The position numbers and the translations under genes were made by a program. From Rhodobacterales bacterium (lineage in GTDB: Bacteria; Pseudomonadota; Alphaproteobacteria; Rhizobiales; Stappiaceae), in NCBI GenBank assembly GCA_008107755.1, contig VIRH01000065.1:1-64000 (forward strand): a stretch of 64,000 bases of DNA, read 5' to 3'. This document shows, piece by piece, positions 48,696-57,366 of this stretch (position 1 is its first letter; every line of letters starts with the position of its first letter). The notes beneath the pieces were generated by a model. That model was not told where the DNA came from, ran no database searches, and saw only the letters and a program-made list of their open reading frames with translations.

Positions 48696-49214
48696 ATGTC
48701 TGAACGGATCGAATCTGCGGGCGGGAAACCCTTGCTGCTCAACGGAATGGAGGGGGACGAAAAGCAACATGACGACCTGTGGAACCGACCGGGATATCTG
48801 GTCCGGCGTCTGCATCAGATCCATGTGGGGTTGTTCGCCGAGGAATTCGCCGACACTGGAATGACCCCCGTACAGTACGCAATGCTTTCGGTTCTTGCAG
48901 TGCATAATGCGCTTGACCAGTTGTCACTGTCCAAGGCGGTCGGTGTAGACCGGACGAGCGGTGCCGACGTGATCAAGCGGTTGGCCCGACAGGATCTTGT
49001 GGTCCGCACGAAGTCACCGGAAGACCGACGCATGAAACTGGTCGTCATTACACCTGCGGGTGCGACGCTGGTCCGCCAGATGCGTCCCGCCATGGAGGCC
49101 GCGCAGAGCAGGTTGATGGCCCCGCTTGCGCCCGAAGATCGCAAGTTCTTCATGGATGCGCTGCGCCAGATGATCGAGGCGAACAACTCGGCCAGCCGAG
49201 CTCCGATGTCCTGA
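48696..49214 (+). CDS. picR: MarR-family regulator of the picolinate cluster (PicR-like)
   Basis: A 172-residue MarR-type repressor: winged helix-turn-helix at about 60-115 (MTPVQYAMLSVLAV; LSLSKAVGVDRTSGADVIKRL; wing SPEDRRMKLVVIT). ATG at 48696 is used; the frame extends 74 codons upstream but overlaps the picA promoter region and lacks coding character. It is divergent from picA and followed by the Liv importer. A MarR protein (PicR) represses the pic cluster in Alcaligenes, so the TATACTGTATA sites are its predicted targets. Confidence 0.85.
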   Translation: MSERIESAGGKPLLLNGMEGDEKQHDDLWNRPGYLVRRLHQIHVGLFAEEFADTGMTPVQYAMLSVLAVHNALDQLSLSKAVGVDRTSGADVIKRLARQDLVVRTKSPEDRRMKLVVITPAGATLVRQMRPAMEAAQSRLMAPLAPEDRKFFMDALRQMIEANNSASRAPMS

Positions 49215-49296
49215 TCGTTTCGACAGAATATTCTTCGGGTCTCGGCAATGCTCCGCGGCCCGCAGTTTCCATGAATCCATAGAAAAGCATTATATA

Positions 49297-49327
49297 TCAG
49301 AGTTTTATGCGTTAATTAAAACTCTGA
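49297..49327. repeat. 11-bp inverted repeat downstream of picR
   Basis: Perfect arms TCAGAGTTTTA and TAAAACTCTGA with a nine-base loop, 83 bp after the picR stop and just before the importer promoter. An AT-rich stem without a T-tract on the + strand; it may be a weak terminator or a regulatory dyad. Confidence 0.55.
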
Positions 49328-49336
49328 TTAAAAAAC

Positions 49337-49369
49337 TTTACTGAAACAAAAAGAGAGGTATACTGTATA
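49337..49369 (+). promoter_or_regulatory. Promoter of the Liv-type importer with embedded TATACTGTATA operator
   Basis: TTTACT (49337-49342) and TATACT (49359-49364), 16 bp apart, form a promoter-like pair. The -10 is the left half of TATACTGTATA (49359-49369). The spacing and the overlap with the -10 are the same as at the picC promoter, which supports joint control. Confidence 0.65.
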
Positions 49370-49476
49370 AAAATAAGGGGCAAAGCTGGCATGATACCCA
49401 TATTGCAGATTGTGGGGTGCGCGCATTGCGTGATGCCTCGGGGCAGTAGTTGTTTTATCGGCGGGAGGGCTGTTTG

Positions 49477-50340
49477 GTGACGCTCTTCCTGCAGTTCTTT
49501 TTAACCGGGATCGTGACCGGCTCGTTTCTCATACTCGCTACCATCGGGTTCTCATTCACCCGTCGCGTGGAGGGGTTTCTCAACATAGCCCATGCCGAAT
49601 TGCTCGGCGTCTCCGCATTCACCACCTGGGGGCTGAATGTGCTTCTGGGTTGGCATGTCGTTGCTGCGGCGATTGCGGGTATTGTCTTCACCGCTTTCCT
49701 GGGTCTGGCGATCGGGCGAATTGTCTATGATCCCATACGAAGGCTGGGTCCATCCGTTCTGCTGATCACCTCGGTTGGTGTTGCCTATGCGATAGGCGGC
49801 ACGGTGGACGCGCTGGTCGGCACGGGGATTCGGACGCTCGATATTCCACTCGCCACCAGCTATCGCTTTGCGGGTCTTCGGATCACCGATTATCAGATGA
49901 TCGTCGTAGCGTTCGCGGTTATCGCCACCGGCGCATTGGCGTTGTTCCTGAACAAGACGTCCATGGGTCTTGCCATCCGGGCAATTTCCGCCAATCCGGA
50001 ATTGGCTGCCTCGCGCGGGATTGACGTAAAATCCACCTCGCGGATCACCTGGTTGATTTCGTCAGGCCTGGCGGGTCTGGCCGGCGTCATGCTCGCCGTG
50101 GTGGCAACGCTATCGACCGACATCGCATTTCACCAGATCCTCCAGATCCTCGCCGTGGCCATCCTTGCCGGGCTGGGGTCGCTCTATGCGGTGATCGCAG
50201 CAGGTTTGATCGTCGGTGTTGCGATGGATGTATCGGTTTTCTGGATCCCAGCCGGCTACCGACCGCTGATTGCCTTTGCGGTGGTCATACTGGTGCTGCT
50301 CTTCCGTCCCGAGGGACTTGCAGGAAGGAAATCCCGATGA
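49477..50340 (+). CDS. livH: Branched-chain amino acid-type ABC permease LivH
   Basis: A 287-residue permease: SFLILATIGFSFTRRVEGFLNIAHAELLG near the N-terminus and AISANPELAASRGIDV (LivH EAA-type loop) in the middle, with about eight hydrophobic segments. GTG at 49477 has GGGAGGG seven bases upstream. It overlaps livM by four bases. It is the first gene of the importer operon controlled from 49337 and belongs to the picolinate cluster by position and operator. Confidence 0.88.
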   Translation: MTLFLQFFLTGIVTGSFLILATIGFSFTRRVEGFLNIAHAELLGVSAFTTWGLNVLLGWHVVAAAIAGIVFTAFLGLAIGRIVYDPIRRLGPSVLLITSVGVAYAIGGTVDALVGTGIRTLDIPLATSYRFAGLRITDYQMIVVAFAVIATGALALFLNKTSMGLAIRAISANPELAASRGIDVKSTSRITWLISSGLAGLAGVMLAVVATLSTDIAFHQILQILAVAILAGLGSLYAVIAAGLIVGVAMDVSVFWIPAGYRPLIAFAVVILVLLFRPEGLAGRKSR

Positions 50341-51260
50341 CTTTTTCTTCTCTGATCCTGACGACGCTTACCTTTGGTGCGATGTTCTCGGTCCTGACGT
50401 TGTCGCTGAACCTTCAATATGCGCGCGGCGGCATGATCAACTTCGGAACAGTGGCTTATTTTGCCTCTGGAGCATATGCGTATGCCATCTTCACGCAGGA
50501 CCCTCCAAGCGGCCTTGATCAATATGCCTTCGGCTTGGGATTGCCCTGGTACGTCGGCTTTCTGGCCGCTGGCGTCGCATCGCTCCTCTTCGCCCTGATC
50601 ACTGGCTGGCCGACCTTGCGGTTGAGGGGGGAGTATCTGGCGCTGACGACTTTTGCATTTGCCGAAGTCCTGCACTCGTTCCTCCTGAACGAACGGCGGA
50701 TCGGCAACGGAAGCGTGGGCTTGTCCAACGTCGAACGTCCCGATCCCGCGTTGATCGGTGTTAACGACATGTTGGCCTACGCCATCGCCGCAGTCGCACT
50801 GATGTTGATGACAGCATTCTTCTTTCACCGCCTGTTGAACTCACCGTTCGGTCGCACCGTCGACGCCGTTCACGACGACGAAACAGCGGCACAAGCTATC
50901 GGCAAGGATGGGGCTCGCATCAGGCTGCAGGTGTTCGTTCTGTCTGCGATACCAATAGGATTTGCCGGCGCGCTCTATGCCATGATCACGACCCTTGTGG
51001 CACCCGCCATGTTCACTGCCGAACTGACGTTTTTCGTATGGATTGCGCTCGCGCTCGGAGGGCAGAAGACAATCCTGGGAGCCATCCTGGGAACTCTTGC
51101 TCTTGTGTTTTTTCAAGAGGCAGTCGGCGCGATCCCGTTCGAGTCCGTGCGTGCCGCGCAGATCGCGGCATCAGTCGAAGAAGTGGTCACCGGCATCTTG
51201 TTCATCATCGTGCTGCGCTGGCAGCCCTGGGAACGATTTTCGCGGAGGACGAAGGCATGA
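50337..51260 (+). CDS. livM: Branched-chain amino acid-type ABC permease LivM
   Basis: A 307-residue permease: LNLQYARGGMINFGTVAYFASGAYA, WPTLRLRGEYLALTTFAFAE and the loop FGRTVDAVHDDETAAQAIGKD are LivM hallmarks. It overlaps livH and livG by four bases on each side, so it is fully coupled. It pairs with LivH as the second pore subunit. Confidence 0.9.
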   Translation: MTFSSLILTTLTFGAMFSVLTLSLNLQYARGGMINFGTVAYFASGAYAYAIFTQDPPSGLDQYAFGLGLPWYVGFLAAGVASLLFALITGWPTLRLRGEYLALTTFAFAEVLHSFLLNERRIGNGSVGLSNVERPDPALIGVNDMLAYAIAAVALMLMTAFFFHRLLNSPFGRTVDAVHDDETAAQAIGKDGARIRLQVFVLSAIPIGFAGALYAMITTLVAPAMFTAELTFFVWIALALGGQKTILGAILGTLALVFFQEAVGAIPFESVRAAQIAASVEEVVTGILFIIVLRWQPWERFSRRTKA

Positions 51261-52030
51261 GCGAGATAGTCCTCAGCGTGGAAAAGGTCGTCAAGCAGTT
51301 CACCGGTCTCCGCGCGGTGGGTGGTGCAGATGGTCTGAGCTTTTCGGTCCGTCGCGGTGATTTTCTCGGCTTGATCGGTCCGAACGGAGCAGGAAAATCG
51401 ACCACGTTCAACCTCATTTCCGGTGTGCTGAAACCGACCGAGGGCAAAGTCAGTCTCAATGGCACGGATCTGTCAGGCCTGCGAGCGCAGGAGATTGCGG
51501 GCATGGGGTTGGGACGGACGTTCCAGACGCCGCGAGCCTTTCCGTCACTCGGCGTGTTGGACAACATCATGGTGGGGGCGCAGAACCCGAATGAGGGCCC
51601 AATTACCGCGCTTCTGGGGTCCTGGCGCGGTGGGGATGCAAAACTGCGCGAACGGGCCGAGTCCTCACTGGAGCGTGTTGGTCTGATCGATCGGCGTCAT
51701 GATCTCGTTGCCAACTTGTCGGGTGGTGAGCTGCGAATGCTGGAGGTCGCACGACAACTGATACGTGCCCCGCGCATTCTGCTCCTTGACGAGCCGACTG
51801 CGGGCGTCGATCCGTCCCTCCAGGTAAGGCTCACAGGCTTGTTGCGTGATCTGCACGAGGCGGGGACAACCTTGATCGTGGTGGAGCACAACCTCACGTT
51901 CCTGTTCGATTTGGCTGACCGCATCGTTGTCCTTCAAAACGGCGGTCTCCTGGCGGAGGGCGAGCCTGAGGCGGTTCGACGTGACCCCGTAGTTGTATCA
52001 GCCTATCTGGGGTCAGAAAATGAAGCTTGA
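51257..52030 (+). CDS. livG: Branched-chain amino acid-type ABC ATPase LivG
   Basis: A 257-residue ATPase: Walker A GPNGAGKST, signature LSGGELRMLEVA, Walker B ILLLDEPTAGVD and VVEHNLTFLFDLAD. ATG at 51257 overlaps the livM stop; the longer frame upstream is a shadow. It overlaps livF by 11 bases. Confidence 0.92.
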   Translation: MSEIVLSVEKVVKQFTGLRAVGGADGLSFSVRRGDFLGLIGPNGAGKSTTFNLISGVLKPTEGKVSLNGTDLSGLRAQEIAGMGLGRTFQTPRAFPSLGVLDNIMVGAQNPNEGPITALLGSWRGGDAKLRERAESSLERVGLIDRRHDLVANLSGGELRMLEVARQLIRAPRILLLDEPTAGVDPSLQVRLTGLLRDLHEAGTTLIVVEHNLTFLFDLADRIVVLQNGGLLAEGEPEAVRRDPVVVSAYLGSENEA

Positions 52031-52715
52031 AGTCAAAGCGGTCCACAGCGGCTATGGCAAGGTCACAATCCTCCACGGGATCGATTTCCATGCCGGGTCA
52101 GGTGAAATAACCTGTGTCCTTGGTGCCAACGGGGCAGGCAAAAGCACCTTGATGAAGACAATCGCGGGACACCTTCCGGTGAACCGTGGCGAGATAACAA
52201 TCGATGGCAAGCCGATTACCGGCGCAACCGCACTGCAAGTTACACGAGCGGGCATCGCTTACGTCCCCCAGGAAGCCAATACTTTTGCCGAACTTACCGT
52301 GCGTGACAATCTGTTGGCTTCGGCTCTGAATTTTACCGGCACCGCTTCGCGAATTGATGAAACGTACAGTCGGTTTCCGATCCTCAAGGAACGGGCACAT
52401 CAGCAGGCTTCGACATTGTCGGGCGGTGAGCGCCAGACGCTGGCCATTGCAAACGCGCTGATCGGTGCGCCGAAATTCCTGATCCTTGATGAACCAACTG
52501 CGGGATTAGCCCCGATTTTCGTCGATCGTATCGTCGACTGGATATGTGAACTGTCCCGTGAGGGCATGAGCGTTGTCTGGGTCGTGGAGCAGAACCCCGA
52601 AAAAATTCTCAACATATCACGGACCACCTGGCTGATTGATGCCGGGCGCAACCGTGAAACCCTACCGAGCGCCGACCTGCTGCAACCTGGTCGTCTCCAA
52701 GAGATGCTTCTGTAG
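52020..52715 (+). CDS. livF: Branched-chain amino acid-type ABC ATPase LivF
   Basis: A 231-residue ATPase: Walker A GANGAGKST, signature LSGGERQTLAIA and Walker B LILDEPTAGLAP. ATG at 52020 lies inside the livG end. After its stop a small GACCGG/CCGGTC hairpin (52723-52740) precedes the binding-protein gene. Confidence 0.92.
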   Translation: MKLEVKAVHSGYGKVTILHGIDFHAGSGEITCVLGANGAGKSTLMKTIAGHLPVNRGEITIDGKPITGATALQVTRAGIAYVPQEANTFAELTVRDNLLASALNFTGTASRIDETYSRFPILKERAHQQASTLSGGERQTLAIANALIGAPKFLILDEPTAGLAPIFVDRIVDWICELSREGMSVVWVVEQNPEKILNISRTTWLIDAGRNRETLPSADLLQPGRLQEMLL

Positions 52716-52764
52716 GGCCGCCGACCGGAAACTGCCGGTCTGAAATCAACAGGAGAACAGCCAT

Positions 52765-53976
52765 ATGACAGCTTTCAAGAAGAGACTCTGCGGCATGACC
52801 GCACTGGTCGCAGTTGCCGCCACGGCCATGCCGTCGGTAGCTGCGGCCGACACGACGATTGGTGTCCTCGTGCCACTTACCGGTGAACTGGGAGAGTTCG
52901 GTAAGATCGTCGCGGATGCGGTCGAACTGGGTGTTACCCAGATAAACGAGGCCGGCGGCACATCTTGCGGGATGCTGCGCACGGTGATTGCGGACACCGG
53001 CGGTAGCCCGGAACAGGCAATTCGCGAAGCCACCAACATGATCGACAGCGAAGGTGCCGTCGCAATCCTCGGCCCAACGTCCGGCGAGATGGTTGCCTTG
53101 GTCGACTTGGCCAAGCGCAAAAAGATAGTCGTGATGTCGCCTTATGCCGGCACCATCACCTTGAATGAGATTGGCGGAGATTATGTCTATCGCACGGTGT
53201 CATCGGATCTCGGTGACGGTGCTGCGTCGGGCCTGTGGTTGACCGACCGAGGTTACTCTTCGGTCGCGTTTCTCGTCCAGAACGAGGAATCCACGATCTC
53301 TCCCGCGCAGGTGGCGCGTGAAACATTGGCCGATGCCGGGATCACGTTGACTGACTATGTGGTCTACAATCCTGGCCAGCCTTCCTATCAGGCCGAGCTG
53401 ATTTCGGTTATATCCAACAATCCTGACGCGATCTATCTGGCGGGTGGTCAGGAATCCGGCATCACAGTCATCAAGGAAGCGGCGGTTGCCGGTTTCGAAG
53501 GAGACTGGCTGCTGACGGCAGACCTTGCAGTCCCTGAGGTCTTTGACGCAATTGACCCTCCCATCCTGAACGGCAAGGCGTTTGTGGAACTTGCCGAACC
53601 GGATAATTCATTACCTGCTTACAAGGCTTTTGCAGAGCTCATGAAGAAATCGGCCGGAAAGGATCCCGGTCCCTTTGCTGCGAACTCCTACGATATGGTC
53701 ATGTTGGCTGCCCTTGCTCTCGAGGCGTCCGAGGGGTGCACGGGAGAGGCTCTGAATTCCGCCATCAGAGACGTGAGTGAAGGCGGTACGTCAGTCGCAT
53801 CTTTTGCCGACGCAAAGGAGATGCTGGCGGCAGGCACCGATATCGATTTCGAAGGGGCATCCGGGCCTTTGACGATGGACAAAAGCGGGACGCCTGCAGG
53901 ATCGTATCAGATCATGCGCGCCGAAGACGGGGCCTGGGTCGCGGAGAAATTCTACCCCGCCTCTGAATTCCAATAA
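52765..53976 (+). CDS. ABC transporter substrate-binding protein (LivK-like), picolinate cluster
   Basis: A 403-residue type-I periplasmic binding protein. The signal peptide (about 28 residues, ending VAAA) is followed by DTTIGVLVPLTGELGEFGKIV, the typical strand and ligand loop. GPTSGEMVALVDLAKRKKIV and QAELISVISNNPDAIYLAGG follow. AGGAGA precedes the ATG. It ends just before a strong terminator, closing the importer operon. Operon position suggests it binds picolinate or a related pyridine acid; the ligand is not determined by sequence. Confidence 0.87.
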   Translation: MTAFKKRLCGMTALVAVAATAMPSVAAADTTIGVLVPLTGELGEFGKIVADAVELGVTQINEAGGTSCGMLRTVIADTGGSPEQAIREATNMIDSEGAVAILGPTSGEMVALVDLAKRKKIVVMSPYAGTITLNEIGGDYVYRTVSSDLGDGAASGLWLTDRGYSSVAFLVQNEESTISPAQVARETLADAGITLTDYVVYNPGQPSYQAELISVISNNPDAIYLAGGQESGITVIKEAAVAGFEGDWLLTADLAVPEVFDAIDPPILNGKAFVELAEPDNSLPAYKAFAELMKKSAGKDPGPFAANSYDMVMLAALALEASEGCTGEALNSAIRDVSEGGTSVASFADAKEMLAAGTDIDFEGASGPLTMDKSGTPAGSYQIMRAEDGAWVAEKFYPASEFQ

Positions 53977-53985
53977 CACCTGAAA

Positions 53986-54014
53986 GGGGTCGCCGGATAA
54001 CGGCGGCCCTTTTT
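53986..54014 (+). terminator. Rho-independent terminator after the Liv-type importer operon
   Basis: GGGTCGCCG and CGGCGGCCC form a nine-pair stem (one G-T pair) with a five-base loop, followed by TTTTT. It lies 10 bp after the binding-protein stop and isolates the TRAP genes downstream. Confidence 0.85.
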
Positions 54015-54075
54015 CGTTATGCCACCTGTCATCACAACCTCTGCGACCCGCAATAACGAGTAAGGAGGATTTGCC

Positions 54076-55143
54076 ATGTTGAATAAATCATCTGTCCATC
54101 CAGTTTCTTCCTGCACCCGCCTGGCCGTCTGTGCCATTGTTCTCGCCAGTTCGCTGTGGTCTCTTTCATCGGCACCAGCGATGGCCAGCACCGTCATCAA
54201 GGTTGGCCACGTCGAAGCCCCCGCATCATCACTGCACGTCACGCTCGAACGGGTCGCCGAAATGGTCGCCGAACGCAGCGGAGGCGAGCTTGATATGCAG
54301 ATCTTTCCGCAAAGCCAGCTTGGTGGACAGCGGGAGATGACCGAAGCCGTCCAACTCGGTACACTCGAACTTACGGTGGCGCCCACAGCGTTCCTGGGCG
54401 GGTTCAACCCTGTTGCCTCGATCACCGACCTGCCGTTCCTGTTTCCGGCCGATCCCCAGCAGTCGCAGAAAATCCGTGAGGGCCAGTTCGGCAAGGACCT
54501 GTGTGAAAGCTTCAACTCAAGTGGTGTCGTCTGTATCGGCATCTGGCCGAACGGGCGCAAGAATTTCACTTCGAACTTGCCGCTCACCGATCTGGAAGCA
54601 TTCTCCGGCCAAAGATTCCGAGTCATGGAATCCAGTGTCCTGGTCGACCAGATGCGGGCCATTGAAGTGACAGGTGTGCCGCTTCCTTTCGGTGAACTCT
54701 ATACGGCGCTGCAGACTGGCGTCGTCGACGGGGAAGAAAACCCGCTCGATACGATCTACAACATGAACTTCTTCGAGGTTCAGGACTATCTCGTGATTTC
54801 GGAGCACGGTGCGATCGAAGACGTGATCCTGTTCAACCCTGCTTTCTGGTCAGGTCTGACAGAAGACGACCGGACGATGATCACCGAAGTCTTTGCTGAA
54901 GTCGTGCCCGAAATGCTTGCGCACAAGACGGCCGCCGCCGCCAGATCTCTCGATAAGATACGTGAGGCAGGGGTGGATATTCGCGAGATGTCCGCCGAGG
55001 AGAGGAACGAATTCCGGTCCGTCATGTATCCTGCAGCGCGGCAGGCCTATCTGGACAAGGCCGGTGATGCGGGTGCTGAGCTGCTCAAGGTTTATGAAGC
55101 CGAATACGACCGGGTGACAGGTCAAACCAACCTCAACAAATAG
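54076..55143 (+). CDS. dctP: TRAP transporter substrate-binding protein (DctP type)
   Basis: A 355-residue extracytoplasmic solute receptor. The signal peptide runs to about residue 36 (ending APAMA), then STVIKVGHVEAP. The conserved NLPLTDLEAFSGQRFRVMES block carries the Arg that binds the substrate carboxylate, and GVPLPFGELYTALQTGVVDGEENPL is the TRAP hallmark. AAGGAGG precedes the ATG. It works with the DctQ and DctM membrane subunits downstream. The substrate is some organic acid; being next to the pic cluster it might be a pyridine carboxylate or a C4 product such as maleate or fumarate. Confidence 0.92.
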   Translation: MLNKSSVHPVSSCTRLAVCAIVLASSLWSLSSAPAMASTVIKVGHVEAPASSLHVTLERVAEMVAERSGGELDMQIFPQSQLGGQREMTEAVQLGTLELTVAPTAFLGGFNPVASITDLPFLFPADPQQSQKIREGQFGKDLCESFNSSGVVCIGIWPNGRKNFTSNLPLTDLEAFSGQRFRVMESSVLVDQMRAIEVTGVPLPFGELYTALQTGVVDGEENPLDTIYNMNFFEVQDYLVISEHGAIEDVILFNPAFWSGLTEDDRTMITEVFAEVVPEMLAHKTAAAARSLDKIREAGVDIREMSAEERNEFRSVMYPAARQAYLDKAGDAGAELLKVYEAEYDRVTGQTNLNK

Positions 55144-55197
55144 GTTCCTTCCATCAGAGCCCGGTATGAGACCAAGCTGGTGACCCGTGGACCCGGG

Positions 55198-55734
55198 ATG
55201 CGCCTGCACGAAAAGAGGATTAGCTCCTTGAACGGTGTTCTCTGTGTTGTCAGGCTGGTTGAGCGGGTTGCCCTGGTCTCGCTTCTCCTGATCATGGTGC
55301 TGCTTTTCGCGACCAATGTGGCGGTGCGCCAGATCGGCGGACCATTGGCCGCCGATCTGGCCTGGGTCGACGAAACGGTCCGCCTGATGAACATCTATCT
55401 GGTGTTTCTCGCGGCAGGATTGGCGCTCGAGCGCGGCAAACAGGTCGCGGTGGACAGTTGGCGGGAAACGATCATCGCCCGCACCGGTTTGCCGTTGAAG
55501 CGGATCATTGATCTCACTGGTTTGGTGTTCAGCTTGTACCTGGCTTTTCTGTCCATACGAATGGCGCGGTTCGTCTGGTCCATGGGTCAGCGAAGTGCGA
55601 CGCTCGATATACCCATCGCCTGGATTTATATTGCCCCGGCCATCGGGTTTGCGCTGCTGGCCTTGCGTTACTGCGCAAGCCTCTTCGGCGGTATCGACCG
55701 CTACACCGCAGCAGAAAAGGGTCATGGCGAATGA
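55198..55734 (+). CDS. dctQ: TRAP transporter small permease (DctQ type)
   Basis: A 178-residue membrane protein with four hydrophobic segments. NVAVRQIGGPLAADLAWVDETVRLMNIYLVF is the DctQ signature, and VDSWRETI is also typical. ATG 55198 is listed, but TTG 55228 has a better ribosome site (AAGAGGA) and may be the true start. It overlaps dctM by four bases. Confidence 0.87.
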   Translation: MRLHEKRISSLNGVLCVVRLVERVALVSLLLIMVLLFATNVAVRQIGGPLAADLAWVDETVRLMNIYLVFLAAGLALERGKQVAVDSWRETIIARTGLPLKRIIDLTGLVFSLYLAFLSIRMARFVWSMGQRSATLDIPIAWIYIAPAIGFALLALRYCASLFGGIDRYTAAEKGHGE

Positions 55735-57014
55735 TCCTCGTTGCGGCAATATGTGCCCTGGCCCTTATCTTGCTCGTCGCCGGCTTCGAAATGCTTATGG
55801 TTCTGGGTCTACCCGTTCTGGCAATAAAAAGCGGGTTCTTCGCCAATTTACCCGACGCAGTCATCGCGCAGAAATTAACCGGCGGCATCAACCAGTCATT
55901 GTTGTTGGCTATTCCGTTTTTCCTGTTTGCGGCTGAATTGATGGGGCAGGGGCAGATCGCCGGACGTCTGACGGCACTGGTGCGGTCGGTGATCGGGCAT
56001 ACGCGAGGTGGTATGGGGTATACGACCATCGGGGCGTCTATGGGATTTGGCGCTGTTTCCGGATCTGCTCCCGCGACGGTCGCCGCAATGGGGCATATCG
56101 TCTATCCCGAGCTGCGAAGGTCGGGCTTCAGTGACCGCTTCTCGCTGGGGCTCATCGTATCCAGTGCGGAGACCGCTTTGCTGATCCCGCCATCCATCAC
56201 CTTGATCGTCTATGGCTGGATTACCGGCACTTCCATCACGGCACTGTTCGCGGCTGGTTTGGGTGTGGGACTTCTGCTCGGTTTCGCCTTCATGGTCTTG
56301 ACCGCTGTCGAAGCCCATCGCACTGGCGTGAAGGGGGGCGAGCGACCAACGGTCAAGGCTGTCTTGGGAGCTTTGCGCAATGCGATCTGGGCGCTTGGCA
56401 TGCCATTGGTCATTCTCGGGGGCATCTATGGCGGCATTTTCACGCCGACCGAAGCTGCCGCGGTCAGCGTGGTCTATGCAATCGTCGTCGAGGCAGTGAT
56501 ATACCGGACCTTGACCTTTGCGATGTTGTGCAATGTTGCGGAACGCTCAGCCATCCAGACGTCAGTGATCTTTCTGTTGCTCGCGCTCGGAAGCCTGTTG
56601 GCCTATTTCACCACACTGGCTCAGATTCCCGATTTCATTCTCGCAGGGTTGGCAGCTGTTGACGCTGGTCCGATCATGTTCCTGATTGTCGTCAATATGG
56701 TTTTCATCATCGCAGGAATGTTTGTCGACCCCAATTCAATCCAGCTCATTCTCGTGCCGCCTCTGTTCCCGGTCGCGCTGTCGCTTGGAATTGATCCGGT
56801 GCATTTCGGGATGATCGTGGCGCTGAACGTGACACTGGGGATGATCACGCCTCCCTTCGGTCTGGATCTGTTCGTCGCCTCATCGTCGCTGCGCAAACCA
56901 GTGGCCGAGATCATCGCGGGCATTTGGCGTTTCATCCTGACGAACATCGCCGTGCTGTTGCTTGTCACTTATGTGCCGGGGTTTACGGCGATCTTTTCTG
57001 CCTTGGCGCGCTGA
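55731..57014 (+). CDS. dctM: TRAP transporter large permease (DctM type)
   Basis: A 427-residue channel subunit: GVSGSAPATVAAMG-type (here GAVSGSAPATVAAMGH), IPPSITLIVYGWITGTSI, GGIYGGIFTPTEAAAVSVVYA and LNVTLGMITPPFGLDLFVASS are all DctM hallmarks, with about 12 hydrophobic segments. It ends the TRAP operon and borders the photosynthesis-related region. Confidence 0.93.
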   Translation: MILVAAICALALILLVAGFEMLMVLGLPVLAIKSGFFANLPDAVIAQKLTGGINQSLLLAIPFFLFAAELMGQGQIAGRLTALVRSVIGHTRGGMGYTTIGASMGFGAVSGSAPATVAAMGHIVYPELRRSGFSDRFSLGLIVSSAETALLIPPSITLIVYGWITGTSITALFAAGLGVGLLLGFAFMVLTAVEAHRTGVKGGERPTVKAVLGALRNAIWALGMPLVILGGIYGGIFTPTEAAAVSVVYAIVVEAVIYRTLTFAMLCNVAERSAIQTSVIFLLLALGSLLAYFTTLAQIPDFILAGLAAVDAGPIMFLIVVNMVFIIAGMFVDPNSIQLILVPPLFPVALSLGIDPVHFGMIVALNVTLGMITPPFGLDLFVASSSLRKPVAEIIAGIWRFILTNIAVLLLVTYVPGFTAIFSALAR

Positions 57015-57366
57015 AGCAACCGAGGCGAGCTTGGGTGGACGCGGGTGAATTGCTGCCGTGTTTCAGATACGAGGAAAGGCTACTCAATTGCTTCGCCGAA
57101 CTCGAGTGACTTGAGCGGAGCAATAGTCGAGTGCATTCGCCGGTTGATGCGCACCGAGCGGCAATGCGGTTTGCAAAAAGACCGCACCCGTTTCTACATG
57201 ACGCGATCGGCGTGTCAGCTTGTCGGCAATCACAGTGATAATCACGACGCAGAACTCACAAAAAAGGTGAGCCCTTTCAACAGCCACATCCCGGGACACG
57301 GTCAACCCAAAAATCTTGGCGACACGCTCAGAAACGCCGACGGTGTTTGCGACGGCGTCAGCCTGA
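57015..57366. other. Intergenic region between TRAP and AerR-like genes
   Basis: No gene is supported. A short stretch at about 57309-57330 (AAAATCTTGGCGACACGCTC) resembles one near 26685-26705, next to the decayed AerR-like fragment, hinting at shared ancestry of the two regions. No clear terminator for dctM was found. Confidence 0.4.
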
